A DNA stretch of 13,742 bases from DALYLB01 sp046154695. Lineage in GTDB: Bacteria > Acidobacteriota > Blastocatellia > RBC074. The stretch lies in assembly GCA_046154695.1 (NCBI GenBank), contig JBJXFI010000415.1:1-13742 (forward strand), given 5' to 3'. Below, one piece after another: positions 1-7,415 of the stretch (position 1 is the stretch's first letter; every line of letters starts with the position of its first letter). The notes under the pieces were generated by a model. That model saw nothing but the letters and a program-made list of their open reading frames with translations, was not told where the DNA came from and made no database searches. Made by a program: the position numbers and the translations under genes.

Positions 1-233
1 CCCACCGAATACATGAACCCGTCGTATCCCTGAAACGCGATGATTCCGGCGATCCCGAGAAACGAAGCGGCGCTCATGTAATCTCCCGCGACCGCAATTC
101 CGTTCTGCCACGCGGTCAACGACCGTCCCGCCGCGAAATAGGCGCTCGACCCCGTGTTCTTTCGCGCCGCCCACCACGTAATCCAGAGCGTGATGGCAAT
201 AAAGACGAGGAACATCACAACCGAGGCATTCAT
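1..233 (-). CDS. actP: Sodium:solute symporter, ActP-like (N-terminal part, cut by window edge)
   Basis: I translated this stretch by hand on the minus strand. The start codon is at 233-231 and the frame stays open to the window edge, giving about 77 residues. After a first membrane helix (about residues 5-23) comes a segment with AAGRSLTAWQNGIAVAGDY, then MSAASFLGIAGI and GYDGFMYSVG. This closely follows the start of ActP-type members of the sodium:solute symporter family, which import acetate, glycolate and other small monocarboxylates across the inner membrane. The start overlaps the stop of the upstream DUF485 gene by 4 bases (ATGA), so translation is probably coupled; this yjcH-actP pairing is typical. 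The substrate cannot be decided from this fragment, and the sodium-binding and later helices lie outside the window. Confidence 0.88.
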   Translation of the reverse strand, partial: MNASVVMFLVFIAITLWITWWAARKNTGSSAYFAAGRSLTAWQNGIAVAGDYMSAASFLGIAGIIAFQGYDGFMYSV

Positions 234-655
234 CGCGATCGCCCCTCCTTCAACTGGTCGATGATGTTCCGCGCCATCGCATCGAACCGCCCCGCCGCCC
301 GCACATACAGCGCGGCCAGAATCCACGCCATGAAGAACTGCGATAGCGCGAAGAGATAGGCGACGTTGATCACGCCCCAGACCCGCTTCGCCATCAGCGC
401 CGGCGCATACCCCACCAGCAATGGCAGCGCGAAATAGTACAGAATGAAGAAGATCGTCGCGGGCACGATGAACCTCCGCTTGCCCGCCACCAGTTGCCTG
501 AACTCCTCCATTGCCGCGACGCGGTCCCAGTCGGCGACATCCACGTCCTCGTCGGCCGTCCGTTCATGCAATGGCTTTTCGGCCGGCCGCCCGAGCGGCG
601 CGACATCGGTCTCCGCCCCGGTAACCGGCGTCAAATCCTGGTTCTCTTGTGCCAT
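230..655 (-). CDS. yjcH: DUF485 inner-membrane protein, YjcH-like
   Basis: This 141-residue protein has two hydrophobic segments, about residues 63-83 and 96-118. The conserved stretch between and around them (FIVPATIFFILYYFALPLL, then the WGVINVAYLFALSQFFMAW region) is characteristic of DUF485. These small two-helix proteins are nearly always encoded just before an ActP-type symporter and are thought to assist it, but their biochemical role is unproven. The N-terminal part (about residues 1-45) is polar, acidic and apparently disordered. It makes the protein longer than the roughly 100-residue YjcH of E. coli. The last residue of the N-terminal soluble part and the basic C-terminus fit a hairpin with both ends in the cytoplasm. 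The stop overlaps the symporter start by 4 bases. I see no good Shine-Dalgarno before the ATG at 655, so a downstream start is possible. Confidence 0.88.
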   Translation of the reverse strand: MAQENQDLTPVTGAETDVAPLGRPAEKPLHERTADEDVDVADWDRVAAMEEFRQLVAGKRRFIVPATIFFILYYFALPLLVGYAPALMAKRVWGVINVAYLFALSQFFMAWILAALYVRAAGRFDAMARNIIDQLKEGRSR

Positions 656-670
656 TTGAATTTTCAGAAT

Positions 671-727
671 GAACCACGGGGAACATGGGGGAATGCCTTC
701 TCCTCTTCCCCGTGTTCCCCGTGGTTC
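671..727. repeat. Palindromic intergenic repeat (20-base arms)
   Basis: Bases 671-690 (GAACCACGGGGAACATGGGG) and 708-727 are inverted copies with one mismatch, which becomes a G-U type pair on one strand; the loop is 17 bases. It lies in the 87-base gap between the stop of the adenylate-forming enzyme gene and the start of the DUF485 gene. No T-run follows on the minus strand, so it is not a standard intrinsic terminator. A transcript through it would still form a very stable hairpin that could protect or end the upstream mRNA. It looks like a REP-type interspersed element. Confidence 0.75.
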
Positions 728-742
728 TGCCGTCCTTTGTTA

Positions 743-1834
743 TTAGTAGACCCCTTCGACCACCGAGGTCTGGAAGCGCGAGAACGGGCGGACATTTCGG
801 ACGCCGTCCCACGGATAGGTCTCGCACGGAGCCTCCCGCTCGCATTCGTCGCGTTCGAGGAACCGCGGCATGAAAAATTCCCTGGTCAGCGTCGTCAGTC
901 GCACGCGCCCCGTTTCGCCATACCCGACGATTCGCGATGGATCGTCCGGATCGACGACCTCGATCATGGCTCGCGGCGTCGGCGGATAATAGATGATCGC
1001 GTAGTTGTCGGCCGGGTCGAACGGCTTGTGGACCGCGAGCCCCATCAGCGTGTTGCCATAGGTCGGCGCGAAATAGGCCCCCTCCGCCAGTTCCTCGATC
1101 GCGAAGCGATGGAACTGGGGCGTCATCTCCGTGCCGCCGCAAAAGACGCCGGTAATGCCCATCTTCTTCAGTGAAACCTTCTCGCAAAGCCCCTCGAGCA
1201 GCTTGGGCGTCGCGAACATGCATTTGATATTGGGATGCGCCTTGAGAATCGTGACGGCCTGATCGATGACGTGGGTCTTGTAGCGCTCCATCATCTGCAT
1301 CTCTCCCCACTTGATCAGCTTGATCACCCACCGCGGATCGAGGTCGACGCAAAAACAGATGCCGCCGCGATGCTGCGCCAGATGCTCCACCGCCAGCCGC
1401 AGCCGCCGCGGCCCCGAAGGACCGAGCATCAGCCAATCGGCGCCCTTCGGAAAATACTCGTCCGGCAGCGTCGCGCTGAACTGCTCATAATCAATCCGGA
1501 AATCCTCGGACGCGATGCGGCTCTTCGGAACCCCCGTGCTGCCTCCCGTCTCGAAGATGTAAATCGGCTTGCCCGCCAACCCCTTCGGCACCCAGCGGCG
1601 CACCGGCCCGCCGCGCAGCCACTCGTCCTGAAACTCTCCGAACCTGTCCAGATCCTCGTACGATTGGATCTCTTTCCGCGGATCCCAGTCGAGCCCCCGG
1701 GCAAACTCCAGCCAGAACGGAGTTCCCGTCTCGGGATTGAAATGCCACTCGACGATCTCGCGGGTGTGCGCGTCGAGCCTCTCCTTGACGTCCTTCATCT
1801 TCGCCTTCATCTCAGCGCTTGCGGTTGCACTCAT
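743..1834 (-). CDS. Compact adenylate-forming enzyme, phenylacetate-CoA-ligase-like (ANL superfamily)
   Basis: This 363-residue protein has core motifs of the acyl/aryl-adenylating ANL superfamily. The phosphate-binding loop is ETGGSTGVPKS (residues 95-105). A GGTEMT segment lies at 233-238 and TYGNT, the adenine/substrate motif, at 258-262. GYGETGRVRLT (304-314) holds the family's G-E-T-G-R, and an Arg/Asp-rich stretch follows at about 324-333. Such enzymes join a carboxylate to AMP and often then to CoA or a carrier. The protein ends soon after the last core motif. The roughly 100-residue C-terminal lid with its catalytic lysine, present in PaaK, is missing, as in some compact homologues such as EhpF. 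The ATG at 1834 follows GGAG at a spacing of about 6. The substrate is unknown and no pathway genes lie next to it. A non-catalytic or adenylate-only role is possible. Confidence 0.75.
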   Translation of the reverse strand: MSATASAEMKAKMKDVKERLDAHTREIVEWHFNPETGTPFWLEFARGLDWDPRKEIQSYEDLDRFGEFQDEWLRGGPVRRWVPKGLAGKPIYIFETGGSTGVPKSRIASEDFRIDYEQFSATLPDEYFPKGADWLMLGPSGPRRLRLAVEHLAQHRGGICFCVDLDPRWVIKLIKWGEMQMMERYKTHVIDQAVTILKAHPNIKCMFATPKLLEGLCEKVSLKKMGITGVFCGGTEMTPQFHRFAIEELAEGAYFAPTYGNTLMGLAVHKPFDPADNYAIIYYPPTPRAMIEVVDPDDPSRIVGYGETGRVRLTTLTREFFMPRFLERDECEREAPCETYPWDGVRNVRPFSRFQTSVVEGVY

Positions 1835-1872
1835 GATGTCTCCACTTTCTCGTTTTAATGAAAAGATTCCTC

Positions 1873-1892
1873 CGGCACATTTCCCGGTGCCG
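1873..1892 (-). terminator. Weak hairpin after yhhQ
   Basis: CGGCAC at 1873-1878 pairs with GTGCCG at 1887-1892 around an 8-base loop. On the minus strand the hairpin follows the yhhQ stop by about 50 bases and a short TCTTTT comes about 6 bases after it. The stem is only 6 pairs, so this could be a weak terminator or chance. Confidence 0.25.
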
Positions 1893-1944
1893 TCAAATCG
1901 TCCGTTTCGGGGAGCGGATCGAACGCCGGCCGCGGCATCGGGCG

Positions 1945-2667
1945 TCAGGTCTCCAGCGTGAACGGATTGAAGTTGGTGTCGCGGTCATAATAGTCCTCGT
2001 TCTCGGCGCGCTTGAGGAAGGCGACGATCCTGTAGGTCACGGGCGTGGCGACCGCCTCCCAGCCGACCTTCAACGCATAGTTCGTCACCATCACCGTGGC
2101 CACCTGCGAGGGAGGCCAGATGCCCAGAAACGCCAGCGGATAGAAGATCAGGGAATCGACCCCCTCACCGACGATCGTCGAGCCGATCGTTCGCGTCCAG
2201 AGGCGGCGCCCCGAGGTCAGAATCTTCATCTTGGCGAGAACGAAGGAATTGGCGAACTCTCCCGCCCAGAACGCCATCAGCGAGGAGAAGACGATCCGCG
2301 GCGTGTTGCCGAAGATGTCGTCATAGCATCCCTGCCCCATCCATGCCGGCGCCGACGGCATCTTCACGACCACAAAACTCATAAAGGCCGCGAAGATCAA
2401 ACCGCCGAACCCCGCCCAGATCACCCGGCGGGAACGCGCGTAGCCATAGACCTCCGTCAGCACGTCTCCGAAAATATAGCTCAGCGGAAAGAAGAGGATC
2501 GCCGTGCCGAATTCGAACGGACCGACTCGCGAGACCTTCTGCACCCCGATGATCCCGGAACATAAAAGGACGATGACGAAAGCCGCCATGACCAGATCGT
2601 AATATTTATAGCTTCGTTGCGGGTGCGCGATTCCGATGCTCTTTTCCAACTCGGGCCCTCTCTTCAT
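1945..2667 (-). CDS. yhhQ: Queuosine precursor transporter, YhhQ/VUT family
   Basis: This 240-residue polytopic membrane protein carries the signature blocks of the YhhQ (vitamin-uptake-type) family: PLSYIFGDVLTEVYGYARSR (61-80), GEFANSFVLAKMK (136-148), and RTIGSTIVGEGVDSLIFYPLAF (159-180) on the later helices. E. coli YhhQ imports the queuosine precursors preQ0 and preQ1, which are used to modify G34 of tRNAs with GUN anticodons. Family length is about 220, so this is full length with a short extra tail containing NPF. The ATG at 2667 has no Shine-Dalgarno. A TTG at 2649 is preceded by GAGAGGG at good spacing and may be the true start, which would remove six residues. I found no preQ1 riboswitch in the 113 bases upstream. 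Neighbours give no sign of local queuosine synthesis, which fits a salvage role. Confidence 0.9.
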   Translation of the reverse strand: MKRGPELEKSIGIAHPQRSYKYYDLVMAAFVIVLLCSGIIGVQKVSRVGPFEFGTAILFFPLSYIFGDVLTEVYGYARSRRVIWAGFGGLIFAAFMSFVVVKMPSAPAWMGQGCYDDIFGNTPRIVFSSLMAFWAGEFANSFVLAKMKILTSGRRLWTRTIGSTIVGEGVDSLIFYPLAFLGIWPPSQVATVMVTNYALKVGWEAVATPVTYRIVAFLKRAENEDYYDRDTNFNPFTLET

Positions 2668-2686
2668 TCGCCAAGCTGACGGTCGG

Positions 2687-2716
2687 TTGTTCTGTCCATC
2701 GAGTGACGTGTATTAT
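2687..2716 (+). promoter_or_regulatory. Possible sigma-70 promoter for the esterase
   Basis: TTGTTC at 2687-2692 and TATTAT at 2711-2716 are separated by 18 bases. The -10 matches 5 of 6 and the -35 about 3 of 6 consensus bases. It faces the esterase gene about 65 bases downstream. A small GCGCC/GGCGC hairpin (2731-2746) would lie in the leader. The region is shared with the divergent yhhQ gene. Confidence 0.35.
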
Positions 2717-2770
2717 TCCGGTATAAGGTCGCGCCGGGAAGGGCGCTGCTCAACACGGATCATTTTTTTC

Positions 2771-2777
2771 GAGGTGA
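2771..2777 (+). promoter_or_regulatory. Ribosome binding site that sets a TTG start
   Basis: GAGGTGA lies so that GAGGT is 5 bases before the TTG at 2781. No ATG in that frame lies near it, so this site decides the unusual start of the esterase gene. Confidence 0.7.
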
Positions 2778-2780
2778 ATT

Positions 2781-3659
2781 TTGCAGTCAAATTGTTCGGA
2801 TTTCGTCGCGGCATCGGCCGCGACGCCGGAAGAAGCGCCTTCCGCCCCCCCGCCTTCTTCCGCTCTTCCCGCCCTCACGGGCGAATTTCGCCATCATCCC
2901 GGCTTCGCTTCCGGGATTCTCGGGAACCGGCGCGATGTGATCGTTTATCTTCCGCCCGGGTATGGAAAAGCGGAAGCGCGACGCTATCCCGTGCTCTATT
3001 TGAACGATGGGCAGAACCTTTTCGACCGCGCAACATCCTTTGCCGGGGTGGCCTGGCAGGTCGACGCGACCGCCCAGTCCCTGATCGAGCGGGGCGTCAT
3101 CGAGCCGCCGATCATCGTCGGCATCCATAACACCGGCGAAACCCGCATTGATGAATACACGCCGACCCTCGATCCGAAATTGAGGAAAGGCGGAAAGGCC
3201 GGTCTGTATGGACAGTTCATCGTGGATGAATTGAAAGCGTTCATCGACCATCGATACCGAACGCGCATCGGGCCGGCATCGACCGGGATCGGAGGCTCGT
3301 CTCTCGGCGGCCTCGTCTCGCTGTATCTCGGCCTGAAATATCCGCGGGTCTTCGGAAAATTAATGGTGATGTCTCCGTCGGTCTGGTGGGACCAGGGCAT
3401 CGTGCTCCGCTCAATCGAATCGCTGCGCGCCAAGCCCTCGACCCACATCTGGCTCGATATCGGCACCCGCGAGGGAAGATTCACGCCCGGGCAGGTCCGC
3501 ACTCTCAAAGAGGCCCTCATCTCCCGGGGATGGCGGCTCAACGCCGACCTCAAATATCTCGAAGTCAAAGGCGGCCAACACAACGAAGCCGACTGGGGCC
3601 GTCGCGTCGAACCGGCCCTGAAATTCCTCTTCCCCCGACACGAGGAAAAGATCAATTAA
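2781..3659 (+). CDS. Alpha/beta hydrolase, esterase-D / enterochelin-esterase-like
   Basis: This 292-residue protein belongs by sequence to the putative esterase family (esterase D, Fes/IroE-like, antigen 85 fold). The VIVYLPPGYG strand (54-62), RYPVLYLNDGQNLFD (68-82), and the nucleophile elbow GGSSLGG (171-177, Ser174) are all recognisable. The acid is probably Asp226 in WLDIGTREG and the histidine His267 in GGQHNEADW. The first 35 residues are Ala/Pro/Ser-rich and variable; they lack a clear signal peptide, so the enzyme is probably cytoplasmic, although this is not certain. The start is TTG, supported by GAGGT at ideal spacing. It could hydrolyse siderophore, acyl or carbohydrate esters; the sequence does not say which. 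The stop overlaps the stop of the convergent carboxylesterase gene by 8 bases. Confidence 0.85.
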   Translation: MQSNCSDFVAASAATPEEAPSAPPPSSALPALTGEFRHHPGFASGILGNRRDVIVYLPPGYGKAEARRYPVLYLNDGQNLFDRATSFAGVAWQVDATAQSLIERGVIEPPIIVGIHNTGETRIDEYTPTLDPKLRKGGKAGLYGQFIVDELKAFIDHRYRTRIGPASTGIGGSSLGGLVSLYLGLKYPRVFGKLMVMSPSVWWDQGIVLRSIESLRAKPSTHIWLDIGTREGRFTPGQVRTLKEALISRGWRLNADLKYLEVKGGQHNEADWGRRVEPALKFLFPRHEEKIN

Positions 3660-4332
3660 TGAACTGCGTCGAGGCGGTACGATCCAACTGGACCGTCAGC
3701 CAGGCGGTGATGTCCTGCAGCTCGTCGGCCGTGACTTCGTGGGCCATGTCGTATTCGTGATAGGTCAGATCGACGGGAAGGGCCGCGAGGCGCGTTCGCG
3801 CATCGCGGCCGTGGCCGATGGGAAGCACCATGTCCCGCGTCCCATGCGCCAGAAAGATCGGCAGATTCAGCAACGCATCCCGATCGGGGATCTGCTCCAC
3901 GGTCTGCGACATCAGCCGCCCGCTCATCACGACGACCCCGGCGGCGATGCCGGGAACCGTCAATGCCACTCCCAGACTGATCATCGCTCCCTGGCTGAAT
4001 CCCATCAGAAAAACGCGGTCGCGATCGACCTGATAGTGCGTCACCACCTCCCCGATGAAGGCCCGTACCGTCCGCCGCGCCTCCTCGACCTCCTTCCGAT
4101 CGACCACCACGCCTTCCGGCGTGAACCCCAGATTGAACCAACCGTAGGACATCGGCCCGAGCGTCACCGGCGCGCGCGCGCTGATCACCAGAAATCGCTC
4201 GTCCAGATAGGGGGCCAGCGAGAAGAGATCATCTTCATTCGCCCCGAACCCATGCAACAACAACAGCAGCGGAGGACGCCCTCCCAACTCACTTTTCGGA
4301 GGCGCCGCAAGATGAAAAAGTGAAAATTGCAT
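3652..4332 (-). CDS. Phospholipase/carboxylesterase-family hydrolase
   Basis: This protein of 226 residues from the chosen start is a small serine hydrolase of the Abhydrolase_2 (phospholipase/carboxylesterase, acyl-protein-thioesterase-like) family. LLLLLHGFGANEDDL (22-36) forms the oxyanion region. GFSQGA (111-116) holds nucleophile Ser113, HGTRD holds the acid Asp167, and the catalytic histidine is His198 in DMAHEV. Length is normal for the family (about 210-230). The frame is open to an ATG at 4371 (239 residues), but that start has no Shine-Dalgarno and adds a non-conserved polar stretch. The ATG at 4332 follows AGGA at about 11 bases and begins in the first beta strand. No signal peptide is visible. 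It is convergent with, and overlaps by 8 bases, another alpha/beta hydrolase of a different family. The substrate is unknown. Confidence 0.87.
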   Translation of the reverse strand: MQFSLFHLAAPPKSELGGRPPLLLLLHGFGANEDDLFSLAPYLDERFLVISARAPVTLGPMSYGWFNLGFTPEGVVVDRKEVEEARRTVRAFIGEVVTHYQVDRDRVFLMGFSQGAMISLGVALTVPGIAAGVVVMSGRLMSQTVEQIPDRDALLNLPIFLAHGTRDMVLPIGHGRDARTRLAALPVDLTYHEYDMAHEVTADELQDITAWLTVQLDRTASTQFIN

Positions 4333-4372
4333 CGAACCAGAATCCTTTTGTTTGGTGAGAACGCCCTTCATC

Positions 4373-4454
4373 GATTCGTCAATGATTCGTCAAAGCCGGG
4401 CACTCATTCTTCGTGTCCTGGTTCAGGGTGCGCGATTCACACGCGATTCGTCAA
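4373..4454. repeat. Three copies of GATTCGTCAA
   Basis: The exact decamer GATTCGTCAA occurs at 4373-4382, 4384-4393 and 4445-4454. The first two start 11 bases apart, about one helical turn. On the minus strand they read TTGACGAATC and lie directly upstream of the carboxylesterase gene. Regulator binding sites or a decayed tandem repeat are both possible. Confidence 0.5.
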
Positions 4455-4574
4455 GACGATTTGGCCAGAGGAAATCTCGATTGATATCGTTTGGAGCTTC
4501 GCGGAACAGGCCCTTGAATTCTGCAACCGCCCGCGGAATTAATATTTGGTCAACCCCATTCTCACAATCATTTA

Positions 4575-4603
4575 TTGACAGGGCGGGATCATGCAAATAA
4601 AAT
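4575..4603 (+). promoter_or_regulatory. Near-consensus sigma-70 promoter
   Basis: TTGACA (4575-4580) and TAAAAT (4598-4603) are separated by exactly 17 bases, giving 6/6 and 5/6 matches to the consensus. Transcription should start near 4610, reading toward the secreted-protein gene at 4984, which leaves a leader of about 375 bases. Confidence 0.65.
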
Positions 4604-4693
4604 GCCCGCCGATTGGCGTGATTCCCTCACATCAGCGAATCCCGCTCATCGCGTACTCATAATGGAACTCACTGACTACGATTGGGCAGGTGA

Positions 4694-4761
4694 TGAGCCA
4701 CAAACTGGCGACGGTTCCCACCGACCGGCGCGATCAGATGGCGCCGACGGTTTGCGGCTCA
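4694..4761 (+). other. Branched inverted-repeat structure in the leader (candidate structured RNA)
   Basis: An outer stem pairs GAGCCACAAAC (4695-4705) with GTTTGCGGCTC (4750-4760), 10 of 11 positions matching, and adds one more pair at 4694/4761. It encloses two hairpins: CGGT/ACCG at 4712-4723 with a TCCC loop, and CGGCGC/GCGCCG at 4726-4746 with a 9-base loop. Together they could fold as a three-way junction downstream of the promoter. I compared it from memory with common riboswitch cores and recognise none. Confidence 0.35.
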
Positions 4762-4983
4762 CAAAAGCGAATTACCCCACAAGTTGCTCCAGTTGAATGC
4801 CCGATTCGACGGATCGTCGATTCTACCAATCAAGATGTTTTGCTCGAACAGCGATGCGGCCGGCCGGATGGGTCCGGTATTTCTTGATTTGGCCCCCTTC
4901 GGTTCAACGACAGCTCGTTGTGCCCCCTCAAACGACGCATTCCAGGAAAAGAATGCTCGGACTTCAGAGGAGATCAGCATCCC

Positions 4984-6054
4984 ATGGATCAGAGACGAAG
5001 AGCTTGCAAGCTCAACACACACCATTCAGCCATTCGCCCGCTCGTGTCGGGAATGACATTGCTTGCGATGAGCCTGGTTTTAATCCTTTGCGCGCCGAAT
5101 GCGCATGCACAGGGACAGGACGAGGTCCGACTCGATGTGCCGGGCACGCCGATCCCGGCGGCCAATTCCGTCCCGCATGATCAGAAGGCGGGTTCGGTGC
5201 TTGTCTTCCCGGTCTACACCTCGATGGCGAGCGCGACGAATCTGCAGAACACGCGGATCAGCCTGACCAATATCGATACACGCCGGAGTTCGACCGTCCA
5301 TCTTTTCTTCGTCGACGGTTCGAGCTGCTCGGTGAGCGATTCCTATATCTGCCTGACACCGAATCAGACGACAAGTTTCGTGCTCTCGGATCTCGATCCG
5401 GGCGTCACGGGCTATATCGTCGCGGTGGCGGTCAATGCCAACGGGTGCCCGGTGAACTTCAATGCGCTGATCGGCGACGCCTATGTAAAATTCGGAACCG
5501 GCCACGCGGCGAACCTGGGAGCGATCGCGATCGGCGCGCTGCCCGGACTGGAGCAATCGCCCTGCGTCACGGGCTCGTCCTCGGCGGTTCTCAATTTCGA
5601 CGGGATAAGCTATCAACCGCTGCCGCGCGTGCTGGCGGTCGACTCGCTGCAGGATCGCAAGAGCGGCAACGACACGATGCTGATCGTGGATCGGATCGGC
5701 GGCAGCCTGGCGACGGGGGCGGCGCGGCTCGGCGCGGTCTTCGGGCTGCTGTTCGACGATGCCGAAACGCCGGTGAGCTTCTCGTTCACGCAGGACGTGT
5801 GCCAGTTCCGCGCCTCCCTCTCGAACAACTTCCCGCGCACCACCCCGCGCTACGAACAGATCATCCCGGCCGGCAGAACCGGATGGATGAAGTTCTGGTC
5901 GTTCAACGACGCGGCGATTCTCGGCGTGGCGATGAATTTCAATCCGAACGCCGCCGCCGCCGCGAGCGCATTCAACCAGGGGCATAACCTGCACACCCTG
6001 ACCGTCACGACCTCCGCGTCGGTGACGATCCCGGTCTTCCCTCCGGCCTGCTGA
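4984..6054 (+). CDS. Secreted six-cysteine protein of unknown function
   Basis: From the ATG at 4984 (AGAGGA about 12 bases upstream) the product has 356 residues. A signal peptide is clear: a basic N-terminus, the hydrophobic core TLLAMSLVLILCA (25-37), and a likely cut after AHA (42) before QGQDE. The earlier in-frame TTG at 4918 would put extra polar residues before the signal, so I reject it. C36 lacks a proper lipobox. The mature part has six cysteines (115, 123, 155, 194, 273, 356), the last being the final residue, which suggests disulphides and an extracytoplasmic location. Repeated beta-type stretches (SVLVFPVYTS, RISLTNID, TVHLFFVDGSSC, YIVAVAVNANGCP) suggest an all-beta fold. I recognise no enzyme motif or named domain. 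It stands alone, between a strong promoter with a long leader and a strong terminator, as an abundantly expressed surface or periplasmic protein might. Confidence 0.75.
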   Translation: MDQRRRACKLNTHHSAIRPLVSGMTLLAMSLVLILCAPNAHAQGQDEVRLDVPGTPIPAANSVPHDQKAGSVLVFPVYTSMASATNLQNTRISLTNIDTRRSSTVHLFFVDGSSCSVSDSYICLTPNQTTSFVLSDLDPGVTGYIVAVAVNANGCPVNFNALIGDAYVKFGTGHAANLGAIAIGALPGLEQSPCVTGSSSAVLNFDGISYQPLPRVLAVDSLQDRKSGNDTMLIVDRIGGSLATGAARLGAVFGLLFDDAETPVSFSFTQDVCQFRASLSNNFPRTTPRYEQIIPAGRTGWMKFWSFNDAAILGVAMNFNPNAAAAASAFNQGHNLHTLTVTTSASVTIPVFPPAC

Positions 6055-6093
6055 TTGCAGGACTCTCGAACGTTTGGAGCGACGAAGAAACAC

Positions 6094-6132
6094 GGCGCGG
6101 TGAAATTTCGATTTCGCCGCGCCTCCCTTTTT
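6094..6132 (+). terminator. Intrinsic terminator of the secreted-protein gene
   Basis: GGCGCGGTGAAAT (6094-6106) pairs fully, with one G-U, with ATTTCGCCGCGCC (6111-6123) around a TTCG tetraloop. TCCCTTTTT follows at 6124-6132. The hairpin starts 40 bases after the stop at 6054 and isolates this gene from sucC. Confidence 0.9.
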
Positions 6133-6214
6133 CCGGTGCTTGCCTTTTCAAGATCCCACTCGTACACTCTCGCTTCGTTTTCACGACATCCAATCAAACA
6201 TCCGAGGCATTTTC

Positions 6215-7373
<1,159 letters not shown>

Positions 7374-7378
<5 letters not shown>

Positions 7379-7415
7379 CCGGTTGGCGGGTACAAGCTAC
7401 CTGCAACCGACTACC
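7374..7415. terminator. Inverted repeat spanning the sucC and mqnC stop codons
   Basis: GGTAGCCGGTTG (7374-7385) and CAACCGACTACC (7404-7415) pair at 11 of 12 positions. An inner GGTA/TACC extends the structure. It contains both TAG stops (7376-7378 plus, 7411-7413 minus). There is no T-run on either side, so it may act as a two-way 3'-end hairpin rather than a classical terminator. Confidence 0.5.

Larger units (their letters stand above)
4372..4983. other. Gene-free stretch with promoter and foldable leader
   Basis: No open frame here has a convincing protein family, start or ribosome site. The base composition is clearly AT-richer than the flanking genes. It contains the decamer repeats, a good sigma-70 promoter (4575-4603), a branched inverted-repeat structure (4694-4761), and a smaller hairpin (CAACGA/TCGTTG near 4904-4919). 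It most likely holds the upstream region and long 5' leader of the secreted-protein gene, or a small RNA. Confidence 0.5.

Noticed and set aside
494..1174. Long plus-strand open frame of 226 codons
   Set aside because: It is antisense to the DUF485 and adenylating-enzyme genes, Arg-rich as expected from GC-rich shadow frames, and lacks family motifs.
2668..2780. Possible preQ1 riboswitch upstream of the queuosine precursor transporter
   Set aside because: Neither the C-rich preQ1-I loop nor the A-rich tail pattern is present on the minus strand.
4801..4815. ATTCGACGGAT resembling the start of tmRNA
   Set aside because: No tRNA-like domain, tag frame or matching 3' end with T-arm and CCA is found downstream.
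4759..5025. Minus-strand open frame of 88 codons ending in AFNWSNLWGNSLL, which slightly recalls the W-N-L segment of some HNH nucleases
   Set aside because: No HNH catalytic residues, no ribosome site, and it overlaps the start of the well-supported secreted protein. The resemblance rests on a few residues.
5080..6093. Minus-strand open frame of 337 codons
   Set aside because: Arg/Asp/His-rich shadow of the secreted-protein gene; the plus strand has the signal peptide, promoter and terminator.
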